NCBI RefSeq assembly: GCF_964199965.1
Contig: NZ_CAXMZT010000006.1
Span: forward strand, 170,802-234,801
Length of the DNA stretch: 64,000 nt
Source of the DNA: JAFIFT01 sp020051095
GTDB lineage: Bacteria; Pseudomonadota; Gammaproteobacteria; Legionellales; Legionellaceae
Direction of reading: 5' to 3'
The position numbers were made by a program, and so were the translations under genes. The notes below the pieces were generated by a model. The model had not been told where the DNA came from and searched no databases. It saw nothing but the letters and a program-made list of their open reading frames with translations. Below, one piece after another: positions 44,551 to 53,425 of the stretch; positions within the stretch are counted from its first letter, which is position 1, and the number at the start of each line of letters is the position of its first letter.

Positions 44551-46095
44551 ATGTTAAAACGCCTTCTTATTTCGATATTACTCGTATTCGTTATTCTTAT
44601 CGCTGCCCCAATCGTTTATATTTACCAGCTCAGCCCAGACGAGTTAAAGCAATCGGTCAGCAAACTCTTAAGTGCCAAAACGCATCATCAAATAACCATT
44701 CAAGGAGATATGAGTTGGCGGGTTTTTCCCAGCATTAAATTAGTCATTAACCAAGTCACCATTAAACCTGAAAATAAACAGTCAATTGTTCAAGGCCAAG
44801 TCGGTCAATTGCTGTTAACGTTAGACACGTGGGATTTACTTCGCCGTCAAGTGAGTATCGAACAAATTCAATTAAATCGAGCTAACCTAAAGTTATCACT
44901 GCCCAACCAATCTCACCCAAAACGGAAGACCCCAAACACCAAAACGCAAGCGGTTAAAGAAAACCACCTGCTCTCCTTTTCTGTCGATAAGATATATATT
45001 AATGACAGCTCCTTCACGGTAAATCATGGTATAGACCGCATTACCTTGAGCAATGTCGACTTCAAATTAACCCAGCATCATCAATCACAGCGGTTTAGCC
45101 TGCAAACAAACTTACTCATTGAACAAGATAATCGCCCAATAAAAATCAATAATCTGCTATTTTCCGGCTCCATTAGCCAATTCAATCTGCTACTCAATAA
45201 CCCAGATAACCTAAAGAAAATAGCCATCGAAGCTCACTTAACTGGCAAAGAAATTGATGTTGAACGGTTAACAGTTAATGACTTGCAAGCCAAAGTCACA
45301 CTTAACAAGGGTGTTATCACAATGAATAACTATCAATTTTCCCTTGCAGATGGAAAAGTGGTAGGTACGTTGGATTATGATATCACTCGCGATGTTTTAT
45401 CGGTGAACCAGAAGCTCAGGAATATTAATACAAAATCGTTAGTCAATGCGTTGGGAAGCGATGACTACATGATTTATGGCAACCTTGATTTGGATTGGCG
45501 AAGTAAAACTCATCCCGTTAATCAAGATTTTTGGGATAATACCATCGCATCGGGTCAATTAAACTATGACAACACCCTTATCAATTTGCCAAAAACACGC
45601 AATATGATCGATGCCTTGATGCAGAGCTTGCCAAAAATATTAGGTCACTCTCCGAGCAATTTACAAAACAATCTGAGTGAAGATATATCGCAATCAAATA
45701 ACACCAGTCGATTTGAACAACTCCGTCAAGGGTCACTCGAAGCTCAATTCAAAATGGGCAGTGGCGTTGTCAATCCTGTTCTTTTTACCATTACTCACCC
45801 AAAAATCAATGCCTCAGGGGAATTAAGCTGGACTCTCAAAAATCAGGCTATCTCGGGGCGAATGAAGCTTATTACATCCTCCATCGATAAAAACGTGCGA
45901 AAACTTCAAACGATGTTAAACGGCGCTATCCCTCTAATCCTGAAAGGAAAAATCACCGATATTCGTGCCTATCCTGATATGAAAGCCATAGCACCTCTAC
46001 TGGTTAATCAGCTGGTGAATAAAACGGGCAAAGAAGTCATTCAAAACTTGGGTAATCAACTTTTAAATAACGCGATTTTCAAAATCCATGATTAA
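44551..46095 (+). CDS. AsmA family protein
   Basis: 514 residues. One N-terminal membrane anchor (LLISILLVFVILIAAPIVYIY) is followed by a long periplasmic beta-rich region, with the typical opening HHQITIQGDMSWRVFPSIKLVINQVTI and a C-terminal ASGELSWTLKNQAISGRMKL segment. AsmA-like proteins span the periplasm and are linked to phospholipid transport and outer-membrane assembly. It overlaps mutY by 8 bases, an order seen in other gammaproteobacteria. Confidence 0.9.
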   Translation: MLKRLLISILLVFVILIAAPIVYIYQLSPDELKQSVSKLLSAKTHHQITIQGDMSWRVFPSIKLVINQVTIKPENKQSIVQGQVGQLLLTLDTWDLLRRQVSIEQIQLNRANLKLSLPNQSHPKRKTPNTKTQAVKENHLLSFSVDKIYINDSSFTVNHGIDRITLSNVDFKLTQHHQSQRFSLQTNLLIEQDNRPIKINNLLFSGSISQFNLLLNNPDNLKKIAIEAHLTGKEIDVERLTVNDLQAKVTLNKGVITMNNYQFSLADGKVVGTLDYDITRDVLSVNQKLRNINTKSLVNALGSDDYMIYGNLDLDWRSKTHPVNQDFWDNTIASGQLNYDNTLINLPKTRNMIDALMQSLPKILGHSPSNLQNNLSEDISQSNNTSRFEQLRQGSLEAQFKMGSGVVNPVLFTITHPKINASGELSWTLKNQAISGRMKLITSSIDKNVRKLQTMLNGAIPLILKGKITDIRAYPDMKAIAPLLVNQLVNKTGKEVIQNLGNQLLNNAIFKIHD

Positions 46096-47167
46096 TACGC
46101 AGTTCACCCAGCCTCTGTTAACTTGGTATTTTCAACATGGCCGTAAAGACTTGCCCTGGCAACATCCTCGCTCGCCATACTTTGTCTGGCTATCTGAAAT
46201 AATGTTGCAGCAAACACAAGTTAAAACAGTGATACCTTATTTCCTTCGTTTTATTGAACGGTTTCCAACCCTTGAAACATTAGCATCCGCATCGATAGAC
46301 GATGTCCTCGCCTTGTGGTCAGGGCTTGGCTATTATAGTCGTGCCCGCAATTTATATCGATGCGCCCAACACATTGTTGACGACTATCAAGGTGTTTTTC
46401 CTTCATCAGCAACGTTGTTAGCGACACTACCCGGAATTGGGGAAAGCACCGCGGCAGCCATCGCTTCATTGGCTTTTAATCAACCAACGGCCATCTTAGA
46501 TGGCAATGTTAAGCGCGTGTTATGCCGCTTCTTTGCTATTGATAAACCACCTGAAAATGCCGCTGTGAAACGTCAACTATGGCATCTTGCACAAGACTGC
46601 ATGGATAAAGCGCGTTGTGCTGATTATACCCAAGCGATTATGGATCTAGGCGCCACCCTGTGCACACGAGCCAAACCATCTTGCAGTCAATGCCCTATCC
46701 AAAAGAACTGCCAAGCCTTTGCCAAACAAATGGTTGACCGATTACCAATCCGCCAATTAAGAGCAAAGATTCCAACGCGTGAAGGGCACTTCATCCTTTT
46801 ACATCATCACTCAGGGGACATTTATATCCAGAAAAATCCTGATAAGGGCGTTTGGGGTGGGTTATGGAGTTTGCCACAATTTAAATGCTTACAAGATAGT
46901 CATCACTGGTTGGAACATACTTGGGGCGTTAATCCAGTTAAAGCGCAACCGGATTACGAATTTAAGCATACGTTCAGCCATTTTCATCTCCAGTTAAAAA
47001 TCTATCACTATCACACTGACAAGGCTCTATATGAAAAGGAAAAGTCAAGCCGTTGGCTAAGCGTTGATGACCTAAACAACGTTGGATTACCCAAGCCTAT
47101 CCATGTCATTCTTAACCAATACTGGCGTCAACCGAACGAAGAAACGCTGGGTGAGAAGGGTTCATAG
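46088..47167 (+). CDS. mutY: A/G-specific adenine glycosylase MutY
   Basis: Removes adenine paired with 8-oxoguanine. 359 residues. Helix-hairpin-helix LPGIGESTAAAIASLAF is followed by LDGNVKRVLCRFFAI. The 4Fe-4S cluster ligands are C-x6-C-x2-C-x5-C (CTRAKPSCSQCPIQKNC). The C-terminal NUDIX-like domain begins near residue 230 (GHFILLHHHSGDIYIQKNPDKGVWGGLWSLP), which recognises 8-oxoG. Confidence 0.97.
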   Translation: MINTQFTQPLLTWYFQHGRKDLPWQHPRSPYFVWLSEIMLQQTQVKTVIPYFLRFIERFPTLETLASASIDDVLALWSGLGYYSRARNLYRCAQHIVDDYQGVFPSSATLLATLPGIGESTAAAIASLAFNQPTAILDGNVKRVLCRFFAIDKPPENAAVKRQLWHLAQDCMDKARCADYTQAIMDLGATLCTRAKPSCSQCPIQKNCQAFAKQMVDRLPIRQLRAKIPTREGHFILLHHHSGDIYIQKNPDKGVWGGLWSLPQFKCLQDSHHWLEHTWGVNPVKAQPDYEFKHTFSHFHLQLKIYHYHTDKALYEKEKSSRWLSVDDLNNVGLPKPIHVILNQYWRQPNEETLGEKGS

Positions 47168-47220
47168 GAATCATCGACACCCAGGTTGTGAGAGGCAAAC
47201 ATACATTAACGTTGTGCTAA

Positions 47221-47784
47221 CTACTTCATATGCCGTCTAAATGATACGGCCAAGAGGATATAAGTCCAGCCGGCTACGATTAGTTCTATCGCTATAATCA
47301 AGCCAATGAACCAGACGCCGCTCATGGGCCAGTGAACCAGTAGAATCACCCCTAATGCAAGAGATGCCAAAGCGGATAATAAGAACCAACCTGTCCCCGG
47401 TGCTTTATTTAATTTAAACCATAGAATAGTCCGTGCTATTCCCATAAAAATAAATAACCAAGCCAAAAACGCGGTAATTAAGGTTGAAGCCATCAATGGG
47501 TCATAAGATACTAAGGCTCCAGCAATCAAATATAAAAAGGCGATGACCAGATGCCATAACATGCCATGCCAATGCAAACACTTAAAACTATCAGCTAATT
47601 GCGCAAACCCTGCGATAAATAAAAGCACCGCAATAAAGTACATGCTCATCACAGTAATGCTTACGAGCATACCAAGGCCAACTGTTCCTAGAATAACAAA
47701 TAAAATTCCTAAGAATAACAACCAACCCCAGTTTCGTTGCAACCTTCTTGATGCAAGGAAAATCTCCTTATCTTGCTCTTTCAT
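47221..47784 (-). CDS. HdeD family membrane protein (DUF308)
   Basis: 187 residues with six hydrophobic helices arranged as three similar pairs, typical of HdeD/DUF308 (e.g. LLFLGILFVILGTVGLGML, LVIAFLYLIAGALVSYDPL, WFLLSALASLALGVILLVHWPMSG). In E. coli HdeD is linked to acid resistance at high cell density; the role elsewhere is unclear. AAAGGAG precedes the ATG. It is monocistronic. Confidence 0.85.
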   Translation of the reverse strand: MKEQDKEIFLASRRLQRNWGWLLFLGILFVILGTVGLGMLVSITVMSMYFIAVLLFIAGFAQLADSFKCLHWHGMLWHLVIAFLYLIAGALVSYDPLMASTLITAFLAWLFIFMGIARTILWFKLNKAPGTGWFLLSALASLALGVILLVHWPMSGVWFIGLIIAIELIVAGWTYILLAVSFRRHMK

Positions 47785-47871
47785 TCTCTTCTCCTTTCAG
47801 CCCATCGTTTTTATCCATATATATCTAGGGAATGTCCCTATTCCTTCCTTTTTTGAAAATCGCTTGTCTAT

Positions 47872-49245
47872 TTATAGCATAGTCTTTATTTCATGGGGTA
47901 ACAATCGACGTGTCGCCCTAAAATATGACATGGGTGAATGTTGGAGCAAATGGGAAAGTTTTTCCATATAAATACAGGCAAACCGTTCCATTTGGTAGGC
48001 AAAATAGGTCTCCTCCGCACCGCTACGAAACACCCTTCCCCAAAGGGGGTTGAACGCTGTTTCCATTTTTTGGATTAATTGGGCAAGCTCTGCATCGACA
48101 TCGGCGATTTCTGCTAAAATCTCCTTGATTTTGCTCTCCGAGCGCTCCGCTCGAGGTTTCATGTTTAGGTATAAAATTTGCTCTTCCAAATCTTCTTTTT
48201 CTTTCATGAGTTGATTGATTTGTTCATTGATATCTTTCGTTTTATTTAAACCTTCGATTTCTTGTCCCAGTTCTTCAACAACCAAGGCTGTCCGCCAATT
48301 ACAGTCTTTTTTCAATCGAACAATATCACCATAAATATGATCACCTATGTATAATATTTCATCGCCGCTTACCTTAAGGTGATTGGTGAACGCCGTTGCA
48401 TTGCCACCTTGATACACGCCTGGCACCATCGGTCCGCTGAGGTTGCTCATTAACCCAGACTCTGGGTTAACATGCAAAAACTTTAAATTATCAAAAAAGA
48501 AACGAGGCTTGTTGGCAAACGTTATCACATATTCAAACAAATCCAACCACGTCTTACCCTTTTCTAAAAACGGGTTAATGGCAAAATCTAACAATAAGTT
48601 GCTATACCAATAGTCAGAATTTGTCAGTATAAAGAATTTCTTACCACTATCGATGTAATTGATTAACCCTTCGACTAACGCTTCATCTCGAATCACATAG
48701 TCTTCTAAATTGTCTTTTACTTTGTTTTTCAAGCTGCCATCGGCATGGATTAAATCCACCATTTTGTAGACATCTTCACTGATACACTCATAATCCGGCA
48801 ATAAATGGGGATATTTATCTTTTAAATCAACCAATTGTTGATATAAAACACAATAGGCAATCGAAAAAGCAGTGTCCACAGGGATATAATCCTTATCCCC
48901 CAAATCAACATACACACTGTAATAAATATCTTTTTGCTCTTCATAACTAAGCGGACGCGTGCCATGAAAGCTATTGCGAATGGCCCCGAAGCGACTTAAT
49001 TTGATAATATTTCCTCGCTTGATATCAATAACTAAACCGCGGATTGCATCGTGATAATTGAACTTAAACGATAATACTTCTTCAGGATAGTTTTTATGTT
49101 TAACCAACCGTTCTGTCACAAGATGAAAAACAAGGTGTTCGAATCGTTCTGTATGGTAGCGAATTAAAGTATGATCCATATCTAAACCGATGTATTTAAT
49201 TTTTTTCATATTTAATAATCGGTTGATAAAAACTGGTGCAGACAT
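47872..49245 (-). CDS. Cytosolic IMP/GMP-specific 5'-nucleotidase (HAD superfamily, cN-II type)
   Basis: 457 residues. HAD motif I is DMDHTLI (nucleophile Asp22, acid Asp24). ILTNSDYWYSN is motif II, and EILYIGDHIYGDIV gives the acidic motif IV. It closely matches the size and pattern of the eukaryote-like cN-II known from Legionella pneumophila, which dephosphorylates IMP and GMP. ATG 49245 is preceded by GGGATGGA. A Glu/Lys-rich coiled segment at about 325-395 is consistent with this family. It is the best lineage clue in the window. Confidence 0.9.
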   Translation of the reverse strand: MSAPVFINRLLNMKKIKYIGLDMDHTLIRYHTERFEHLVFHLVTERLVKHKNYPEEVLSFKFNYHDAIRGLVIDIKRGNIIKLSRFGAIRNSFHGTRPLSYEEQKDIYYSVYVDLGDKDYIPVDTAFSIAYCVLYQQLVDLKDKYPHLLPDYECISEDVYKMVDLIHADGSLKNKVKDNLEDYVIRDEALVEGLINYIDSGKKFFILTNSDYWYSNLLLDFAINPFLEKGKTWLDLFEYVITFANKPRFFFDNLKFLHVNPESGLMSNLSGPMVPGVYQGGNATAFTNHLKVSGDEILYIGDHIYGDIVRLKKDCNWRTALVVEELGQEIEGLNKTKDINEQINQLMKEKEDLEEQILYLNMKPRAERSESKIKEILAEIADVDAELAQLIQKMETAFNPLWGRVFRSGAEETYFAYQMERFACIYMEKLSHLLQHSPMSYFRATRRLLPHEIKTML

Positions 49246-49469
49246 AGGCAATCCATCCCTCTTTGATAATGCGTTAACACGTCCCTCTTAACCATGGGTC
49301 AACCCGAATATGGGCTTTTACCTAGCACTATTTTGGTGACGGCTGGGTGACTTCATCATCAAGAGAATATTGTCATAGTAGCATGTTAAATTGTCCAACA
49401 CTATTGGGTGACGAGGTGATTATTTTCATTTATACTGCGACTGTTTCATCTATATAACAAGGAGAAGGT

Positions 49470-49847
49470 ATGAGAATCCGATCATTGGCTACAGCAGTTG
49501 CAAGTTTGGCACTGTTTGTCGGCAGTGTTCATGCAAACTGGGTTTGTAATGTCAGTAACGATAAAGAACAGCAATTCACTTATTCTGCCCCTCAGGAAAC
49601 TGATGCAGAGCAAATGGCCCTTAGCATTTGCCAAGAAAATGGCATAAAAAAAGATAATTGCGATGCTGATTGTTTTGACACAGGAACCAACACCAGCCGA
49701 TGGCATTGCGCGATCACCAACAGTAAGCGAGAAAGCTGGTCTTTCACTATGTTAAATAAAGACAAAGCGCTTGCACTAGCAAAGCTAGCCTGCAACTCCC
49801 ATGGAATCAAAGACAAAGACTGTCACCCAACCTGTGCGGTAGAATAG
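49470..49847 (+). CDS. Secreted protein with two tandem Cys-containing modules
   Basis: 125 residues. The signal peptide ends at SVHA (near residue 22). Two modules follow, each starting NWVCNVSND or RWHCAITNS and ending in GIKKDNCDADC or GIKDKDCHPTC. The conserved pattern is W-x-C-x3-N, then A-x6-C-x3-G-I-K-x3-C-x3-C, so each module has four Cys. AAGGAG precedes the ATG. The function is unknown; it may be periplasmic or extracellular. Confidence 0.78.
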   Translation: MRIRSLATAVASLALFVGSVHANWVCNVSNDKEQQFTYSAPQETDAEQMALSICQENGIKKDNCDADCFDTGTNTSRWHCAITNSKRESWSFTMLNKDKALALAKLACNSHGIKDKDCHPTCAVE

Positions 49848-49859
49848 TTGTACCGGTTT

Positions 49860-49889
49860 TTCGGAACACTGTAACCACAGTGTTCCGAA
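49860..49889. terminator. 13-bp hairpin between convergent genes
   Basis: TTCGGAACACTGT (49860-49872) and ACAGTGTTCCGAA (49877-49889) form a perfect 13-bp stem with an AACC loop, between the secreted-protein gene and the glnE stop. It lacks a downstream T tract on either strand, so it may act mainly as an RNA-stabilizing or Rho-related end. Confidence 0.65.
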
Positions 49890-49895
49890 CGCAGC

Positions 49896-52649
49896 TTAAT
49901 CCGAGCAACCAATAAACGATTGATAGATCGAAGTGATTTCTTTGAAAGGATAGGATTTAATTTTTCGCTTTAAACCAATGGATTGCACCTGAAGTTGGTG
50001 GTGCGCTTTCTCCCAACCTGACTTTAAAAGAACCAATTGATCATGAGAGATTATCCGATGCTTGTATAATTGGTGCATCAAACTGATGGTGTGCGTGTAT
50101 CGGGCCATATCAATATTATTTGCCCGTAAAACCAAATATTGAATCAAAAATTCAATATCCAACAGCCCCCCAGGAGAGCGTTTAATGTCTTTTTTGTCTT
50201 CCGTTTCATAGCCAACTTTATCTCGCATGTCCTTGACAGACTTTGCCAACTGACCTTCATCCTTAGGCTGTATAATGATGGTTTTTTTTAGTGCCAATAA
50301 CCGCATTCGATAGTGGCGGGTTCCATACATGACACGCGCTTTTAATAATGCTTGATGCTCCCATATCCAGGCTTGGTTTTGTTGATAGTGCGCAAAAGCA
50401 TCCCAGTGACTCACCAATAATCCTGCTGATCCAGAAGGCCTTAGCCGCGTATCCACGGCATACAACACGCCAGTTTGAGACCGGGTTGTTAGCATGTGGA
50501 TCAAGCGTTGACTTAATCGCATGGCCAAGGTTTCATCGTTGCGTGGGAAATTATGCACAAACACTAAATCCAAATCCGAATCAAAATTAAGCTCTCGGCT
50601 ACCCGCTTTGCCATAACTCAAAACAGCAAATGAAACCGCTAAGCGCTGTATTCGTGGGTATTTTTCAACCAATTGCTCAACGGCAATATGCACAACTTGA
50701 TTGACAATCGCTTGCGCTAGATCCGCTAAAAAGCGGCCGACTCTTATGACAGGGACATGTTTATGAATCATGGCACGCGCTACACACAGCCAGCTTTCTA
50801 ATTTGAATTGTTTAATAATTTCAATTTTACCTTCATCATTTTCTGCAAATTGAACACGGTTTTGTAAAATTTGATTTAACTCATTTCGACTGGGCAAGGA
50901 AAATGAAGGCGATTCGGTTTCTAATAATGCCTCTAATAAAAAAGGATATTGAACGATTAATTGGGCAATGAATTCACTTTCAGCAAAATAATAGATTAAG
51001 GTTTGAATTGCATGAGGGTTTTCAGTCAGTAAGGCTAAATAAGTCCCCCTTCCAACAATACTCTCTAACAAATGAATTAAGCGAAGCAACACAGCCGCTT
51101 GATTTTTAAGTTTGGATAATTCAGAGATGATCATCACCATCAATTTTCCTAAACGCATTCTTGATACTTGGCTAAGCCGTCTAACACGGTGCGTTTGACG
51201 AAAATCATTGATCAGATGGTAGCATCGCTTGGCATCATCAAAGGATAAGCTCTCAAGGAGGTGCATCGACATTTCCATTTCAATATGCCCTTCCCATAGA
51301 TTTTCAATTTGCTTGTAAGCAACGCGTTTATCGTCTTCAAATGAAGGCTGTTTCCCTAAAAACGATTGAAATATTTGGCTAACAATACGCTGATACTGTT
51401 CTAATCGTTTCAAAAAAGCATCCACGTCATCAAAGCGCATGAGAGCGGCAATCATTGCAAGACTTGCTTGCTCTTCAGGTAATGTATGTGTCTGTAAATC
51501 CCCTTTCACTTGCAGCAAATTTTCGAGCTGACGAAAAAACAAATACGACTTTTTGAGCGCATCACACCGCTCTAATAATTTGTGCTCCTTTAATATGGCT
51601 AACGCGGTCAACGTCGATTGAACACGTAATGGCGGTATTCGACCCCCGCGAATAATTTGAGCTCCTTGAACCACAAATTCGATTTCTCGAATACCACCTT
51701 TTCCCCGCTTGATATCATCTAATCGAGGATTTAACTCAATTTCTCGCTCAATGAGGGACTTCATGCCGCGCAATGATTCAATCACACTAAAATCAACATA
51801 GCGCCTAAAAACAAACGGGATAATCATCGCGTCGACCGTTTTTCTGAGCGAGGCAGGCAAAGATGACTCAGCCACTCTGGCTTTTACCATCGCGTATCGC
51901 TCCCAATCACGTCCTTGCTCTTGGTAATACGTTTCGATTGATGCCAAAGAAGGAACCAGCGATCCACTATCGCCGTGAGGTCTTAGGCGTAAATCCACTC
52001 GAAACACGATGCCATCTTGGCTTTTTTGTTGCATAATTTGGCTAAAAAGTTGGACCACTTTAATAAAAAACTCTTGATTGCCAATGCGGATTTCGCCATT
52101 TGTTTCGCCATGGTGATCAAAGGTAAAAATCAAATCGATGTCTGAGGAAAAGTTCAGCTCTTGCCCACCCAGCTTTCCCATTGCCAGTGTGACTAAATGG
52201 GCAGGCATGCCGTCCTTTGCCATTGGCCGCCCGTGCTTTTGAGCAAGTTGATGGGTGGCATATTCAATGCTTTTTTGAATAGCCATATCAGCAAAATCAG
52301 ACCAACATCGTAATGTTTGTTCAATATGAGAAAGCCCCGCGATTTCTCGTAATACTAATCGCAACATTTGTTGATGGCGAATGATACGAAGTTGCTGGCA
52401 AAAGATGGGCAAGGTCGTTGTCAAATCAAGCTCATTGAGCAAATGCTGATAATCGGATGCAAAATAAGGCTCTAAACCATTGTCCCGCTCCATCATAGCC
52501 ACTAAATGGGTCATTTGCTGGCAAGTAAAAGGGGAATAGCGCATTAGCTCAGTGAGTGCTGATTGTAATGAATGAGAGCCCAAATTTGCCTGAGCTAACA
52601 TTGTTTCAGCACGTTGAAAATGATAGGACTCTCGCATCAAAGTCATCAT
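49896..52649 (-). CDS. glnE: Bifunctional glutamine synthetase adenylyltransferase/deadenylylase
   Basis: 917 residues, slightly shorter than the E. coli enzyme (946). It has the expected duplicated nucleotidyltransferase domains: the N-terminal deadenylylase with GKLGGQELNFSSDIDLIF and the C-terminal adenylylase with YGKAGSRELNFDSDLDLVF. Both keep the DxD metal pair. It adjusts glutamine synthetase activity to nitrogen status with PII. The start is uncertain, with no clear binding site. Confidence 0.96.
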   Translation of the reverse strand: MMTLMRESYHFQRAETMLAQANLGSHSLQSALTELMRYSPFTCQQMTHLVAMMERDNGLEPYFASDYQHLLNELDLTTTLPIFCQQLRIIRHQQMLRLVLREIAGLSHIEQTLRCWSDFADMAIQKSIEYATHQLAQKHGRPMAKDGMPAHLVTLAMGKLGGQELNFSSDIDLIFTFDHHGETNGEIRIGNQEFFIKVVQLFSQIMQQKSQDGIVFRVDLRLRPHGDSGSLVPSLASIETYYQEQGRDWERYAMVKARVAESSLPASLRKTVDAMIIPFVFRRYVDFSVIESLRGMKSLIEREIELNPRLDDIKRGKGGIREIEFVVQGAQIIRGGRIPPLRVQSTLTALAILKEHKLLERCDALKKSYLFFRQLENLLQVKGDLQTHTLPEEQASLAMIAALMRFDDVDAFLKRLEQYQRIVSQIFQSFLGKQPSFEDDKRVAYKQIENLWEGHIEMEMSMHLLESLSFDDAKRCYHLINDFRQTHRVRRLSQVSRMRLGKLMVMIISELSKLKNQAAVLLRLIHLLESIVGRGTYLALLTENPHAIQTLIYYFAESEFIAQLIVQYPFLLEALLETESPSFSLPSRNELNQILQNRVQFAENDEGKIEIIKQFKLESWLCVARAMIHKHVPVIRVGRFLADLAQAIVNQVVHIAVEQLVEKYPRIQRLAVSFAVLSYGKAGSRELNFDSDLDLVFVHNFPRNDETLAMRLSQRLIHMLTTRSQTGVLYAVDTRLRPSGSAGLLVSHWDAFAHYQQNQAWIWEHQALLKARVMYGTRHYRMRLLALKKTIIIQPKDEGQLAKSVKDMRDKVGYETEDKKDIKRSPGGLLDIEFLIQYLVLRANNIDMARYTHTISLMHQLYKHRIISHDQLVLLKSGWEKAHHQLQVQSIGLKRKIKSYPFKEITSIYQSFIGCSD

Positions 52650-52689
52650 GAAAAATAGCGTATACTAAAATCATATCATACCCGGGATT

Positions 52690-52712
52690 GTCCCTAAAGA
52701 ACGTCCCTAAAG
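52690..52712. repeat. Tandem GTCCCTAAAG repeat
   Basis: GTCCCTAAAG occurs twice (52690-52699 and 52703-52712) with a 3-base gap between glnE and mutH. Related GTCCCTA units occur at 8734-8740 and within a palindrome at 47826-47840 (TAGGGA-ATG-TCCCTA). Such units resemble remnants of RAYT/REP-like or IS-derived repeats. Confidence 0.45.
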
Positions 52713-52751
52713 TTTTGCAATAAATGACAAAGGAAAGCGTGGAAGCGAGTG

Positions 52752-53414
52752 TTAACCCAGTATTTGTTTTGTAAAGGATGGCCGAAGATAAAATCCCCTG
52801 GGTAAAGTTTGGGTAAGGTTGCCTTGTTTATCAAATGCTTCTGTCAACGTACGGGCATTTGCAGCTTTCGGCCGAATTTGTAAATACTTGCCTGCCTTCG
52901 CATTAATGTCTTCCAGCTCGCCACAAATAATGCGTTCAACATGCTCTTCCCAATCTTGGCGTAACAGGGTTGATTGTTCATTGGTAGGAGACCACAAGAA
53001 ACCCATGCCGACCCTTCTCTGTGCAATGGGTATACGACTATCCCCTTCAATCGGCAACCAAAGAACACGTTTTAGTTTTTGCCAACAAGCGGAGGTTTCC
53101 CAGGTTTGTTGGTGAATAGTCAGCAAAGGGATATTGGTCACATAAGTTGACTCAGCAGGAAAGCCTTTCTGGTTCAGCGGCAATGTTTTAAGTTCGATTG
53201 CGAGTTCAACAAAATCGGGGGATGCCTGGTTTCTTGCACTTGCCCCTAAGACAGTCTCAATTAATTGGCCTGCCCATCCCTTCCCTTGTGTGGTTGAAGA
53301 GGGAAGCTGCCAATTGCAAAGTAATGCAATCTGGGCCAGCGTTTTACCGGCAATTGATTGACAGCGCCTGGTTAACGCTGCCTCTGTCAAAGGTGGTTCA
53401 ATCGTCACATTCAT
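52752..53414 (-). CDS. mutH: DNA mismatch repair endonuclease MutH
   Basis: 220 residues. It nicks the unmethylated GATC strand in Dam-directed mismatch repair. The active-site segment DFVELAIELKTLPLN supplies Asp-x6-Glu-x-Lys, as in E. coli MutH (D70, E77, K79). KGWAGQLIETVLGA, IPIAQRRVGMGFLWSP and LQIRPKAANARTLTEAFD are further signatures. The ATG at 53414 is used; a TTG lies two codons earlier. It is 11 bases after aspS. It implies a Dam methylase and MutSL elsewhere. Confidence 0.96.
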   Translation of the reverse strand: MNVTIEPPLTEAALTRRCQSIAGKTLAQIALLCNWQLPSSTTQGKGWAGQLIETVLGASARNQASPDFVELAIELKTLPLNQKGFPAESTYVTNIPLLTIHQQTWETSACWQKLKRVLWLPIEGDSRIPIAQRRVGMGFLWSPTNEQSTLLRQDWEEHVERIICGELEDINAKAGKYLQIRPKAANARTLTEAFDKQGNLTQTLPRGFYLRPSFTKQILG

Positions 53415-53425
53415 TGTCAATCAAT

